Assembly (NCBI GenBank): GCA_914767715.1
Contig: OU612075.1
Location: 14,074,001 to 14,138,000, forward strand
Length of the DNA: 64,000 nucleotides
Direction of reading: 5' to 3'
Source of the DNA: Membranipora membranacea
Lineage: Eukaryota; Bryozoa; Gymnolaemata; Cheilostomatida; Membraniporidae
The notes beneath the pieces are model-generated. The model saw nothing but the letters and a program-made list of their open reading frames with translations. It did not search any database and had not been told where the DNA came from. A program made the position numbers and the translations under genes. Of the stretch, positions 1-11,607 are shown piece by piece (the stretch's first letter is position 1; each line of letters begins with the position of its first letter).

Positions 1-124
1 ATGGGATATCTGTGAGGGAGCTGAGTATTAGTGATATATATCTACTGCTACCCATCTCTCCCATAGCTATAGTCAGACCATAATATACATTACTCAAAGC
101 TAACCTGTAATAAAATGAAAATAC

Positions 125-1344
125 CAGACCTGGGTCCAAGTCATCGCAAGTCAAGTCAAGTCAAGTCATTGTCGATGCTAAGTCAAGTCAAGTCAAGTCA
201 CATTTACACCAAGTCAAGTCAATTGGTGTCTATTTTTTTCGCCGTCAAGTCAAGTCAAGTCATGATTTTTGTAAGTCAAGTCAAGTCAAAGATGGGTGAC
301 TTACAAGTCATGGCAAAGTCACGCTCATTAACCGTGAAAATCAACTCGGAATTTATTTCAATCCCGGGTGACTCCAAATCGTGGAGGATTTAGTTAGGTC
401 CTCAGGAGTTGCTCTACTAATCGGGATTTGCTCCCCTCCCCACAAACGAAAGAAGGTATGGGTGTGTACGCAATTCAGCATTGTTACTTCATTGTATATA
501 TGTACCTTTATTGTGTCCCATCCTAAGCATTGGTGACAACAACAATGAACATCATCATCATACATGGAGGATCATGTGCTGTTTTGAAACCTCTACATCC
601 CTTGACTGATGGAATAGAGCACCCAGAGAATGCAATCATTATCAAACAATACATTTTGTGCAATCCATAAACTAATTTCAGTTCACGATGGGTGGTGTAT
701 GCTATGGAATTGCTTGGAAGTGAATTTCAAAAAAAGAAAGTCCATTGTGAGAAGCACAAAAAGAAAAAGTGTGAAACATCCTTAGACGAGAAGGATTTCT
801 GTCTGATGATTATGATGATGTTGATGATGATACAAGCAGTCTTCTGAATAAACCTGCACTGTATGATCAGACTATATTAATATTGCATCATGGGATACAT
901 TTTTCATTTTACTGATTACAAGACAACAAGAGAAGACAACTAATATGTAAGGCAGAAACTCTGACTACTTACCCATAGCTGAGAAGTTGGGTTTTCTATT
1001 TCGGAGTTGGGGTTTCAGAGTTGGGGTTTCAGAGTTGGGGTTTCAGAGTTGGGGTTTCAGAGTTGGGGTTTCAGAGTTGGGGTTCTCAGTTATGATTATC
1101 CTTCCTATATCTCTTTCTACATTATGTTATAAAATTTCACACATTGACTTATGTTGACTTGACCAAAGTCAGGACAGCTCCAAAGTCAAGTCAAGTCAAA
1201 GTCAATTTTTCGTTAAGTCAAGTCAAGTATTGTCTATTTGTTTTCGACAACAAGTCAAGTCAAGTCATAATTTTGTTAAGTCAAGTCAAGTCGTGACTTT
1301 GACTTGACGATGACTTGACTTACCATGGCTTGGACCCAGGTCTG
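125..1344. mobile_element. Non-autonomous hAT-like DNA transposon
   Basis: The element is bounded by 16-bp terminal inverted repeats, CAGACCTGGGTCCAAG at 125-140 and its exact reverse complement at 1329-1344. They are flanked by identical 8-bp direct repeats, GAAAATAC, at 117-124 and 1345-1352. An 8-bp target duplication with termini starting CAG is typical of the hAT superfamily. The 1,220-bp interior has no transposase-like reading frame, so it would need a transposase supplied in trans. Both subterminal zones are packed with the pentamer AAGTC (about 140-315 and 1170-1320). hAT transposases often bind short subterminal repeats, so these may be binding sites (inference). It lies downstream of the last SLC22 exon seen here. 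Confidence 0.85.
1005..1084 (+). repeat. 14-bp G-rich tandem repeat inside the hAT-like element
   Basis: About 5.7 nearly perfect copies of AGTTGGGGTTTCAG. Each copy carries a GGGG run, so the array could in principle form a G-quadruplex with long loops. It lies entirely inside the DNA transposon. Confidence 0.9.
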
Positions 1345-1672
1345 GAAAATACTATATAATATGATTAGTTTGGCTCAAATTGTTGTGTTTTTCAAAACTT
1401 TCCATTCATCCTAGAGGAGTATATATTATCTAGAGTTTAATTTAGCTTGTTTCAGGGTCACTTAATTTTAGGTAGCACCAATTGTCACTAGCTAAGGTGC
1501 AAGTATGTATAACGAAATGTATAATATAAATAATTGCTTTTTTCAAGTCTGCGCAAAGAAGGTGAACAATTCATCCAATTGCTTACTACTCTACGGTGCG
1601 GTGCGTGAATTTGATTGATAGTCACGAGTTGTAATGGTGATACTGTCATGACTATCTTTAGTTGTTACTCAC

Positions 1673-3753
1673 CATGACAAAGCCTGAATAAGAGTAATTT
1701 TGATGAGAACCCGATGCCTGAATAGCGCTGACATGCCCAGTGAAGCACTTTCTGCATCCTGCAAAAATAATAATAGTGAGAGTTATAATTACGTGACACA
1801 GCACCAGGTAATCAGAGCCAGCTGAATAGAATAATAACCCTTACCTGAATGAGTGGGGTTTTTGGTAGCTGGTGTCCATTCACTTTAGCTATCCTTCCCA
1901 GTACTTCTCTACACTTAGCTGGGTCTACATTCAGTAGCCATCTGGGGCTTTCTTCACTCCAACTTACAACACAAAACACAAGTTTGATAAGATTGTGATA
2001 AAAAAGAGTCTTCAATAACAATACTTTGTTGATGATAGGGTAAAGTTTTATGTAAGATAGTAAACAATGGATCAGGTTGTTGGAATGGGTCGTTTGATGT
2101 TGCCTCTCTATAGGGGCTCATTTCTGAACTGAACAAAGAGACACACTGTATTGTGTCAGGAAGAGGAGATGATTTAGTTAAAACATGAACATGTAAGTGA
2201 CGAATATTGATGAGTTCGAGAGTCACAAGCAATGTCAATAAATATCAGATAAAGGAAGAGCTCCCTCCTGCACCCATAGCCTTACAATTATGTATATATC
2301 ATAATTTTTCAAGTCAAGTTTTTTATTGTCTGCATTGCTAATCATTGATTTTCTCTCTGGTCGCAGGCGATGATGGGTGGATTTTATGAAACTTGTTCTC
2401 AGGCCAGGAGAAAACATTCTGTTGTTGTCTTTTGTGTAGAAACTTACAAGTATAGTAGAGGCAGTAATATGAATCCACTGAAGCCGAGAATCTCAGACAT
2501 CAGCCTCCAGTCTTGTGTTAGCCACGCCGTACCTGATAACAGGCAGAGCCCTGCGGAGAACGCAAACCCTGGTAGTGTGGTGAGCAGCCGTCGCTGCCTT
2601 GCTTCAAGATACTCTGCCAGCAGAACACCCCATGGTAAACTCTGACCCGCATTGAAAAATCCTGTTAAAAACCTATAAAGATGACTGTTTGTTATGACAT
2701 GACATTGGATTAAACATTCCCTAATTAAAAGGGATCTATTTTAGTTGTACACTGAGTTGCTCCTCCTTAACAGATTAGTCAGAGGGTAGCAATTCGGAAT
2801 ACAGGTACACTTAATCGAGCGAAAATAAATATCACGCATTGCTATGGTAACTGATGCAAAGGCTCAGTGCACAGGATTGAAGAGGGAATTGATATTTTCC
2901 CCGAACACTACCTCACCTGTATATTTATAAGTGTTTTCTTTGAAAACAAAACCATTGCCGGTGTTAATAGTCTGACCTGCCTTAAAGATTTATCATACAA
3001 ATAATATTTAAAATAAGCACCTTGTCTGGCAACATATGCCAGTTCAAAAGATTTTGCGTTTGCAATATTAAGCCAGTTATTTACCAATGTAAGCAAGCCC
3101 ATATAACGTAGCTAACAAGCAATGAGTATCTCACCTCAGTGATGCATAGACGGTGTAGTTGTTTGCAAATGAACTAAGAGAAGCAAACAGCACATAGAAG
3201 AAATGACAAATCACCATCATTTTGAATCTGCCGTATTTATCACCTAGCGGTCCAAATGGAAATGCTCCAATCATATATCCAGCCATGAGGATGGATTGTA
3301 CACTGCGGACCTCTACTGGTCCGCTTCCACATGTTAGGTTCCACTGAAACCATACAGATTTGAAATTTTAAATTGTTCAACTGCCGGAATGAGACTGAGG
3401 AGGTGATAGTAGCCTGGGCAGGCTGCCTAAAGTGGGTAGGTGGCAGACAGCCTGCCCAGGCAAAGGTGATATGATTTTCCAAGATAGAATACAATAGATA
3501 GATACCTTACCTCTATGGCATAAGAATGATAACCATCATATCCACTGAACACAGGCGGTCCTGAGCAATTTGCGTCGCAAAAATCAAGATCCAGCGAGTC
3601 TGAACATGTCTGATTCTTCGGTATAACTCCCGCAAATATATTAATCACAATCTGTGTACCATAATACACTGATCCAAGCAAGTGTAACCCGATAGCCTTC
3701 TTCTGGAAGGTTCCAAAGCCTCCGATCTGATGGTAAACACTGTCTATATCCAT
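1673..3753 (-). CDS. SLC22-family organic ion transporter, 5' exons only
   Basis: Five exons join in phase: 3511-3753, 3135-3343, 2448-2672, 1845-1962 and 1673-1758, giving about 293 residues from the ATG at 3753. The protein begins like SLC22 carriers (MDIDSVYHQIGGFGTFQ), followed by a first helix and a cysteine-containing extracellular loop (residues about 40-90). Then come the major-facilitator motif GAFPFGPLGDKYGRFK, a RFLTGFFNAG helix, TM4-6 and the SLC22 signature EESPRWLL. It ends at the start of TM7 in a phase that needs another exon. Full-length family members have about 550 residues and 12 helices, so roughly the second half is missing; it probably lies left of the window, beyond the hAT-like insertion. 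Members move organic cations, anions or carnitine across the plasma membrane; the substrate cannot be told. Confidence 0.9.
3412..3461. repeat. GC-rich hairpin in SLC22 intron 1
   Basis: Perfect 14-bp arms, GCCTGGGCAGGCTG at 3412-3425 and its reverse complement at 3448-3461, with a 22-base loop. The arms are much more GC-rich than the surrounding intron. It may be a remnant of a small foldback element. Confidence 0.8.
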
Positions 3754-4253
3754 TTTAGTGTTTGAACTGCAACGCTTTCTCTCAGTTCATTAGGTAAGAG
3801 TTAATGTAGATGTAATAGCTGCAGAGCTTGAATGCCTTCCACAGGGGGAGTGTACAGGAAGTAAGAATATCCCTCCTCGACGATCGATGTACCAGTATGT
3901 AGCTTACATCTATGGCATCTATTTGTGCTGATACTGGTGGCTGCTTAAGTTAGCCATACAAATATTCTTTGATCGATGAAAGAAATGGTTATGACCAGTC
4001 AACTTGAATTACGCTTCTCCGACAAAAGTTATGCAGTTAGTATTATTTGGGCGTATCAATTATACCAACGATATGAAGCCAGCCTCCTTTTTATTGAAGG
4101 TTATTCACCACATAAATATTTTTCTCATTTATCATGCCTATGGTGATGGTATAACTAATGATTGTTTTTCTTAACAAGGAAGTCTGCTCTATCTGTATCT
4201 GTAAGAGTGAGATGTATCTATTTGCTGCACATAAATCATCATCATGGCCACAC

Positions 4254-4372
4254 TAGTCTAAGTGCTCAGACAGCTCCATTTCGAGTTAGTGGCATTACAT
4301 TATCAACAACCCAGGTGGTTGATAATGTAATGCCACTAACTCGAAATGGAGCCCTCTGAGCACTAAGACTAA
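4254..4372. mobile_element. Foldback MITE with 8-bp target duplication
   Basis: The segment is almost wholly one inverted repeat: arms of about 57 bp around a CAG centre, with ends reading TAGTCTAAGTGCTCAG and its near complement. It is flanked by GGCCACAC at 4246-4253 and again at 4373-4380, an 8-bp duplication as made by hAT-type transposases. It sits inside the larger dispersed repeat, and the corresponding place in the other copy (near 20850) has no such hairpin. This indicates insertion into copy 1. Confidence 0.8.
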
Positions 4373-4556
4373 GGCCACACATGTGGCACTTGTTTCTTCT
4401 ACCCTCAGAACTGGTCAGCAAGACACTCCGTAGAGAACTGCTGGTGTCAAATGAAATTAACAGCTAATTTTAGCACAATGTCTATGGGAAACTTCAAGAG
4501 GTAGATGATTGACGAAATAACATGGCACATTACACAGATATTTTTCAATCACAACA

Positions 4557-5589
4557 CATTTAGTAATGACACAATTTCCCCCTTATTTTTACTACCTTCA
4601 TTATTCACATAGATTTTTTGGAGCCTCGGATCTGCTTCATCAATCTCCATATTGGTCACCAGTACAAATTCTACAAGGCACCTCGATACCTGGAATCTAT
4701 TTTGTTTAAATTGCAGCAATCCTCTATTGCCCAGCAGAACTGCCCACACCTTAGTTTTAACGATTCCCTATCGTTAGGCTTTCAGTTTAGTGGATAATGT
4801 GACTTGGGATTTTAACTGATGGAACTCGGACTTTTGTCGTACAATTTATACCATTTATTGTCGGGCTTTACCGAGATTCACACCGTGAAATCTATAAAAG
4901 ATTTACACAAACAATGACTATATGACTATTTATAAAAGCATTACACAGGTTCTCAAAAAGTTACCTTTATAGTGTTACTTTACAGCCTTTAAAATAAAGT
5001 GTTATTTCCTAAATTTACAATAATAAGGTGTCAAATTAAGCCTTTACACAATTCAAGGTATATATAAAATAATTAATCCTTGCATGAGGAATGCATGTTG
5101 CAATTAAAATGATAAGGTTAATATTCATACCTTTTGCCTTTTTCCTCTAAACTGCTTTTGTATATAATATCTTGATCTAACTGATCTGAGTTCATAATAA
5201 AGTGAACTGCCTTCTTTCACATGTAAAATTACACTGAACCAGGATAAGTTTTGCCAGATATACAGGGAACACACCAACACAAAGACCAGGGCGGGCCCAT
5301 ATCCCCCCAGACCAATCACGGACAGCCAACGCCCCATAAAGATGTTGGGAGGTGGCCAGAAGCTGCAACACATACACTCCTCGACACAATACTGCACCCT
5401 GGATCCCCTGTTTGAAGAGTAAATTACTCTATTGTCCCCTGAAATTGGACTGAACCTAATCCTGCAGATGAGAGCAGTGACAATTTGTTTGGAGTTGAAA
5501 CGAGTCTCCAGCTTAAGCTGGTGAAACAAAAGAACTTTTAATTTGAATATATAATACATGGGTTTGTTACATAATGAATTTTAGTTTGT
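4557..5589. other. Probable ~1-kb insertion splitting the dispersed repeat
   Basis: This stretch is absent from the second repeat copy. On the minus strand it has a 144-codon open frame (5125-5559) with two hydrophobic stretches and a cysteine cluster. I do not recognise it, and it has no convincing splice or family signal. No terminal repeats were found at its edges. It is listed as unexplained sequence, not as a gene. Confidence 0.4.
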
Positions 5590-5780
5590 TTTTGTAAAGC
5601 TGATGAGTATCTTTACATTAGTTATGATCCTGATTCTATGCCAAAAGAAAACGCTAACAGTGCGAATAAATGGATTCAGTTGTCTTCTCTTTGTACATGA
5701 GAAGACAACTAATAACATATTTGACTGTAATACTCTCAATATTCACATTACTGCTTACATCCTCAACCATTTACAATGAC

Positions 5781-6539
5781 ACTGAATTTAATAACGCTTC
5801 ATCTTGCATCCTTACAGGTTAAGTGTGACTGTCAGCAATCTAAAATCATTAAGAGTTACTCAGCAGCCAAACTGAGGTGGAAAGAGAAACACCATTCTAA
5901 ATCTAAGACAGCTCAATTTGTCACAGATAATAGCAGGCTGAACCTGGGAAGGTTTTCTGAGGAGCACCTTAATCAAGACAGTCATATCCTACCCAAAGAG
6001 AAGCTTATTTTTTTGGATAAGCATCTGAGGCATCGCATCAGCTTCCACTGGGAAACTTTTGAGGATTTATACTAATGCTATGCTATATGTTTTATGTTGG
6101 CAAAACAGTGTCAGATATTTAGTTAGTCAGACGTTAGATAATACTTTTTTTCCATGTAACATTGCTTTCTGGCGAACTAATACAATGCTCATACAATCCT
6201 CTAATAATTCTTCTACTCAATTAGCCAGTTCAGATCGGACCAGAGAAAACCTGAAAATAGTGTATTCTCGGTCTTTATTATTGTCAGTTATGTGCTTTGA
6301 GATCGATTCTCTTTTGCTAAATACCTTATTTATATTATACGTAATCATATTATTCAAATATTATACAAATATTCATTCTCTAACATTCTAAGCGGACAGG
6401 AAAATTAGACCTTTGTCTTTAAATGAACAGCTTGCAACTGCGGGCATATGCGACGGAGATTAACATGATAAACCAAATAAAGCAGAGGACATAACAATAA
6501 AGCCTCCTTTTTATAAAAGCCAGTATAAAAAGGGAGCCC
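5781..6539. other. No recognisable gene
   Basis: Plus-strand open frames at 5776-6075 (lysine-rich) and 6059-6391 (hydrophobic at the end) look like chance frames in AT-rich DNA. The last 100 bases are the 3' flank of the nucleotidyltransferase-TPR gene. Nothing else is supported. Confidence 0.4.
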
Positions 6540-9500
6540 TTACAAGAAAAAAAGTTCACCATGTGGACCAACACACTTGAGGATTCCATTGGCAATATCC
6601 TGATTTTCTGCCAAATTCAAAACTCCTGACATCTTTCCACTTAACTTGAAATATGCAATCATGAGCGAAAAAACAATCAAAAAACATTCTGCTTCACAAC
6701 ATTGGTAATCCATTTCTTGCTGTATCAAAAATCTGAGAGCATTTTTAAGCACGATGTATGCAGCTCTCAGATTGAAGCATTGGAAATAGCATCTTGTCAG
6801 CTCTGTATATATTCTGATAATGAATTTGGTACCAGTAACTGGCATCTTAGTTAGGACTGAGAGTGCCTTCTCATAGTTTTTTATGGCAGATTCGTAGTCT
6901 TCCCAGGTGTGAAAAATCCTTCCAGTGTAAGCAAATGATTGACACAACAAATCTTGATGGTTAAGATTGACAGAGGGAACCTCAGAAGAGGTTACCCAAC
7001 CGAAGTGATCAAGTGCTTCTGTCAAACAATCCTTCTGATAGAGGAGAAAGCCCATATCAAAGTGACATTTCGCAACATAATCAGTTGGGTACTGAGTGTC
7101 TATTGAGGTATATAAAGAGAGGGCTTTCTTCAGGTATTCTTCAGCATGTTGCAAGTTTCCTTGTTTTATATGTACCCCTGCGATTTGTCGATACAGATCA
7201 GGAACCAAAAAACTTTTTGTACCGTAACCCTTCTTCAGCCTTGTGAGGGCCTTGTTGTAAAAGGATAGTGCAGATTTGAAATCTTCTCTATTTTCATGGT
7301 ACTGTGCATAGTTTATATCTTCCTCTCCAAAGTTATTATCTTCCAGCTTTAAAGGGTCACACCCTTCCATGATCTTTCTTGCCTTTTCTCGACATCTGAA
7401 CGACTTCTCAAGCTTCCCAATAGCACCGTAAACATCGCCCAGACCTCGGTAGTTATATGCAATAGATTCATGGCAGGCATCTGGGCCATATAATTGCTGG
7501 CATAGTTTTATATTATCCGTTAGAACTAGTTCGGCCTCAGTATATCTTCTCATGTTATAGAGCCAACCTGCCTTCAAGTGATGAGAATAGATGATTGTAC
7601 CTTGATTTTCCTGTGGCACCGTCTCAGTGAGAACATTTCCTTTATTATAATACTTTTCAGCCGAAGGCCCATCATTGATTCGAAGGTAAAAATGTGCAGC
7701 ATGCATATATGCTTCCCACCATACTTGTGTGTCATCATCAAAACCTGCCTTTTCAGTGATTATGTCTAGTTGATTCATCAGCTCATCAAAAATCACCTTT
7801 GCAGTTGTCAAAATACCTTGCTGGTTATACCCTGTGGCAGACTTAAACATCCAGAATAACTTCAAGTATTGAGAGAATTGGCTGTAACGCTCAAGTATAT
7901 CGCGCACAATTGGTTGGAACTTTTTCCATTTCTTCAGTGTCATATAGCAAGCAGCAAGCATGTGTTTCTCCACATATGAGTCACAACTCCTCGATTCCAA
8001 AATCTCCAAGGCTTCAACAATTTTCTTAGAGGAGCATAGATAATGAGCAGCCACTAGCTGTCTGTCATACTGGATATCGGTGGACAATATCTTCATTATC
8101 TCATCCAGCTCTTTGATCATAATACTCTTTTTCAATGGAATCATGTGAACGCTCATGTGAAAAGCAAGAGACTGGGGAATGTGCCATAAATCATTTGCAT
8201 GCAACTTTTTTGCGGAACTTTTTGATCCCAATTGTCGCAGGAAGGAAATTCGCTCATTCTGGGAATCGTAGTGGAGATATGCTGCCAACCTGATGTATAG
8301 GGCAGAGGCGAGTAAGAATTTTAGCCAGTAGTAGAATGTGTTAGAAAGCTTCTCTTCGCTGATAAGGTTTTCCAAAGTTTGCCATGAAGTGCCACTGTTT
8401 ATATTACATATGATCTTCAGATTGTAAATTAGCAAAGATGGGAATCTGTAAATAGCAGATTTCAAATCAACACTATAATTTTGGTCTCCAAGTTTGTCAA
8501 GGGGTAAGAAACTGTAGTCTTTTATGTCCGCTTGGATCATCTTCGCATGGACATCCCTACGGGCAGCATTACTTTTAATGTTACATTTAGCCAGCTTGAA
8601 ATCATTGAGCAAACCGTTGTCACCATACAGTGCAGAGGTGTGGGCAAGCATGGATGTCAGATCTCCCTTCGCTGCTTCTTGGAGATTAGGACTGAGATAA
8701 ATTGCCCGGTATTTATCGATGAGTTCGCTCACAGTTAATATAAATTTGTTCCTCTGCTCTGGTGTCCCATTACCAGTAGGGATGTTTCCAGCTTTACTCT
8801 GCAGTCCATCGATCTTGAATCCGTTTTTACATTTGTCATCAAAGTTCTTGAGTTCATCTATGTTCATGTATTTCAGCTTAGTTTCTTGAATATTCCCTAT
8901 GAGGAAATACACTGTCATGGCAAGCAACTCAAAATACTTGATTATATCCTTGTCTTTTCTTTCCACTAGGAACATGAACTCAAGGTCTGAGTAAGGTGTA
9001 GCCTCACCTTTAGCCAGTGATCCCATAGCAACAGCTGTAAACTTACATGGCGGCTGCCCCCCGCACAGCTCAACACTTTCCTGAATAATCTTACCAGCAA
9101 GAACTTTCATCTTAGCATTTGTCTTCAATGATATCTTTTGGAGAGAATCACAGAAGCATCTTGTGACTTGACGATTATGACCTGAGTGTAGGTTATCAAT
9201 AGCGCAATCCCAGTTTTTAATCAGGCTCCCTACCTTGGATAAATCGTCACGGCACTCATCCCGGATAATGGAAAGTTCTCTTTGGAATTTTCTAGACAGT
9301 AATATCTGTCTATCCAGTGTTGAGGTCACATCTTCTCTCCAATACATGTTTTGGAGTTCAAATATATGCTGCATCCACTTCTTATCTGACGTTCGGTAGG
9401 CACATGCATTGTAAAGAGTGTGTGCCTACAGCGAAAAAAAATTCTGGGATTTTGTCACATTTGATATGATCTGACTTAAAATTTTAGGTGTCCAATTCTC

Positions 9501-9964
9501 CAAGGCTTTCTGACTTTCATATAAGTAACCATACCCTTTACAGGTATGAAACTTCATTTATAATTGGTAAACCTGTTGCCTTGAAGAGAGAACCTTTTAC
9601 CTTTGGGAGAGAAAAATCTTCAACCCCTGTCAAGTGTTCCAATCATCAAGTACAATGTACGTTTGTTTGCTCAGGGAGTTTGGGACAGACCCAAACTCTC
9701 TGAGCAAACAAACATTACATTGAGTTGTAGGTTTTTGTGAGATTCCAATGCGGAATGAGAATTACTTGTTTAGGAGGTAACCAGCCATGTCCCAACCGCC
9801 TCGCCAAACCACAACCATATACACAAATCAGAATGTAGCCTGTAATCAACAACAATAGTTACCCTCAAAAGATCAGCCCAGTTCTTCTGTGGGTCACTGC
9901 TTGCTTTAGCGCGATATTTCTCAGCTAGCTCAGAGAGCATTTTGACTTCTGACTTACAATCCAT
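6540..9964 (-). CDS. Nucleotidyltransferase-TPR fusion protein
   Basis: The model has two coding exons, 9863-9964 (34 codons) and 6540-9425 (962 codons with stop), joined in phase 0 by a clear donor (AGG|GTAACT) and acceptor (CTGTAG|GCA). This gives 995 residues. Residues about 165-190 carry MGSLAKGEATPYSDLEFMF. This matches the polymerase-beta-fold nucleotidyltransferase signature GS..(9-12)..D-x-[DE] as in GlnD/DUF294 proteins; G169-S170, D181 and E183 would sit at the metal site. The C-terminal half (about 470-960) holds six or seven TPR-like helix pairs, for example AYNYRGLGDVYGAIGKLEKS and HFDMGFLLYQKDCLTEALDH. The frame is open and undamaged. The chemistry (nucleotide transfer to protein or small molecule) is inferred. 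TPRs suggest a protein partner. An upstream acceptor at about 9983 keeps the frame open, so further 5' exons are possible. Confidence 0.8.
9653..9722. repeat. Long hairpin
   Basis: Arms of about 32 bp (CAATGTA.. to ..GAGTTTGGG and its near-perfect complement) flank a 5-base loop. It lies in the intron of the nucleotidyltransferase-TPR gene (9426-9862). It resembles a small foldback element, but no clear target duplication was found. Confidence 0.75.
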
Positions 9965-9982
9965 GATGAGTTGATAGCAAGT

Positions 9983-11607
9983 CTGAAATTGAAAAGATGG
10001 AAGTAAAACATCAAGGTTTGTTGTGATTAAGTGTGGAGTAAATGACTCAAAAAAGGAAAAGCTATATTGCGCATGCCTGTAAATAGTTATATCTAAAGCT
10101 AGCTAACAATATATCTCCACCACTGAATTAGATTCTTCTCTTAGAATGGAAATAGTATCTTAGCGTTATACGGTTAGGACACTAAACACAGGGACCCACC
10201 TGACTGTTATCTGATTGGCTGTCCCTAGTAGCATGAATAATTAGCCTGAGAAATTGTCTTGTTTACAAAATTGCAAACAGTAATTATACCCCTACAGTGT
10301 CGATGATTAGGGCATTTCTAGATTGCTACTAGGGACTGGCTATTTTTGCAACCCCTTTGTTTTGCAAAAGAAAGCTAATGATGCTATTCCAGATATGGAA
10401 TTCAATGATCTCCACCCTCTACACTTACTATAGTTTTTGACCATAGCCATCCAAAATCAAATGAGAGCTAACAATTCAAGTCACACCCATGTTTTCTGCT
10501 GTACTGGCTAAAATGTTTTATTGTTCCACTGGAATGTTGAGTTGTTTGATAACCGTTTTATCCTAACTAAGATAAGATATGAGCACTAAGCACATATACA
10601 GTGCAGGGAGAATGGACAGTGTGAGTGTCACTGGGCAGAAGTCACCGGGTTCGCTTGCACCTGATGTGGCATGGGACGGGAATGATTTTAGATGTCATGG
10701 AATTCGTTGAGACTGTAGCAGTTCTCATGGAAACATGAAACATCTAATACTGGCTTGGAGAGATTACAAGCAAGGTTACCGAATGAACTCATATTGTGTT
10801 GGCTGAGTTTGATTGAAGTGAGCTATATTCAATAAGTTTCATACATACATGGTCTGAACTTACACTGAAAAGAGTGGTGAGTCAGCGATCAATTTAGTTG
10901 TTAGTCAACTGTCTTAAAGTTTGTATTGAATAGCCCTCCTTATGGATTGTAACCTCAAATATACCTGCATTCTTGCCAAGTCTCCCGATTTAGGCGTGAC
11001 CCTCCAAATTTTTACAGTTTACACCCACCTCCCACTTTTTGTAAATCTCACTATTTCCTCCAGATTTTAGAGAAAACAGTCCAATCGCAATTTTTTGATA
11101 GTTATCCAAGCACATGTTGTTGTTGACTAGTTACGGTTAAGGTCTTTGCACACAAAATTGAAAGGAATCATCAAATAAAACAATCCTAACAAATTTCATA
11201 CTGACTCTCGTGATCTGACTGGGCATGAGCTGAGCATGCGCGGAATGAACAAATTTACCTGTTCTGTTAAGATTCAGCCTATTATTGTAAATGACCAATA
11301 GCATCCTCTCATAACTCACAACACTGACTGTCATTGGTCACAATATAAAGTAGCTAGTCAAGTGCATACCTTTAGTTTTCATTTCCTTTCAGATCACACG
11401 TTTTTTAGTATTAATTTTGTACTGTCTACTCTAGTTAAATTTAAGTGAAGGAAAATAGAAACCTAACAATTCCAAAGGTAAGTCCACTACAATACACTAC
11501 AAGTAAGTAAGTAAGTAAGTAGTCAAACAAAAAATAGTACCTTATCTGGATTCTCACTGTCTGTGACTGAGCACATTTTCAGATCTTGATGATGCATGGT
11601 CACTTGT
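9983..11607. other. Intergenic, no gene seen
   Basis: No convincing exon. It contains a short inverted pair around 10,222 and 10,328 (CTGTCCCTAGTAGCA and its complement) and a (TAAG)n microsatellite at 11,500-11,522. The first part may hold 5' untranslated exons of the nucleotidyltransferase-TPR gene. Confidence 0.5.

Larger units (their letters stand above)
3990..5780 (+). repeat. Dispersed repeat, copy 1 (interrupted)
   Basis: Segments 3990-4556 and 5590-5780 align by eye, with many substitutions, to the uninterrupted segment 20555-21200. Shared landmarks in order are a CCAGCC..CCTCTTTAT-like block, ATAAATATTTTTC, AACAAGGAAGTC, GCTGCACATAAATCA and, at the far end, the hairpin TTGTCTTCTC-loop-GAGAAGACAA (5680-5710). 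The two parts of copy 1 are separated by about 1 kb that copy 2 lacks. There is no coding capacity in the shared part, so it is probably an old non-autonomous element. Confidence 0.6.

Noticed and set aside
140-320. Short regularly spaced repeats resembling a CRISPR array
   Set aside because: The AAGTC units run together without unique spacers and lie within transposon ends in a eukaryotic genome.
2908-3102. 64-codon minus-strand frame as an SLC22 exon
   Set aside because: The neighbouring exons join directly in phase and restore the SLC22 sequence without it.
5125-5559. 144-codon minus-strand frame with hydrophobic stretches as a membrane protein gene
   Set aside because: No family resemblance, no convincing splice or start context, and it lies in a probable insertion within a repeat.
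5776-6391. Two overlapping plus-strand frames as small genes
   Set aside because: Composition looks like chance AT-rich translation and no domain, signal or splice site supports them.
6540-9425. Long, nearly intronless frame as bacterial contamination
   Set aside because: It has a spliced 5' exon with matching phase, host-like composition and lies between spliced genes on one contig.
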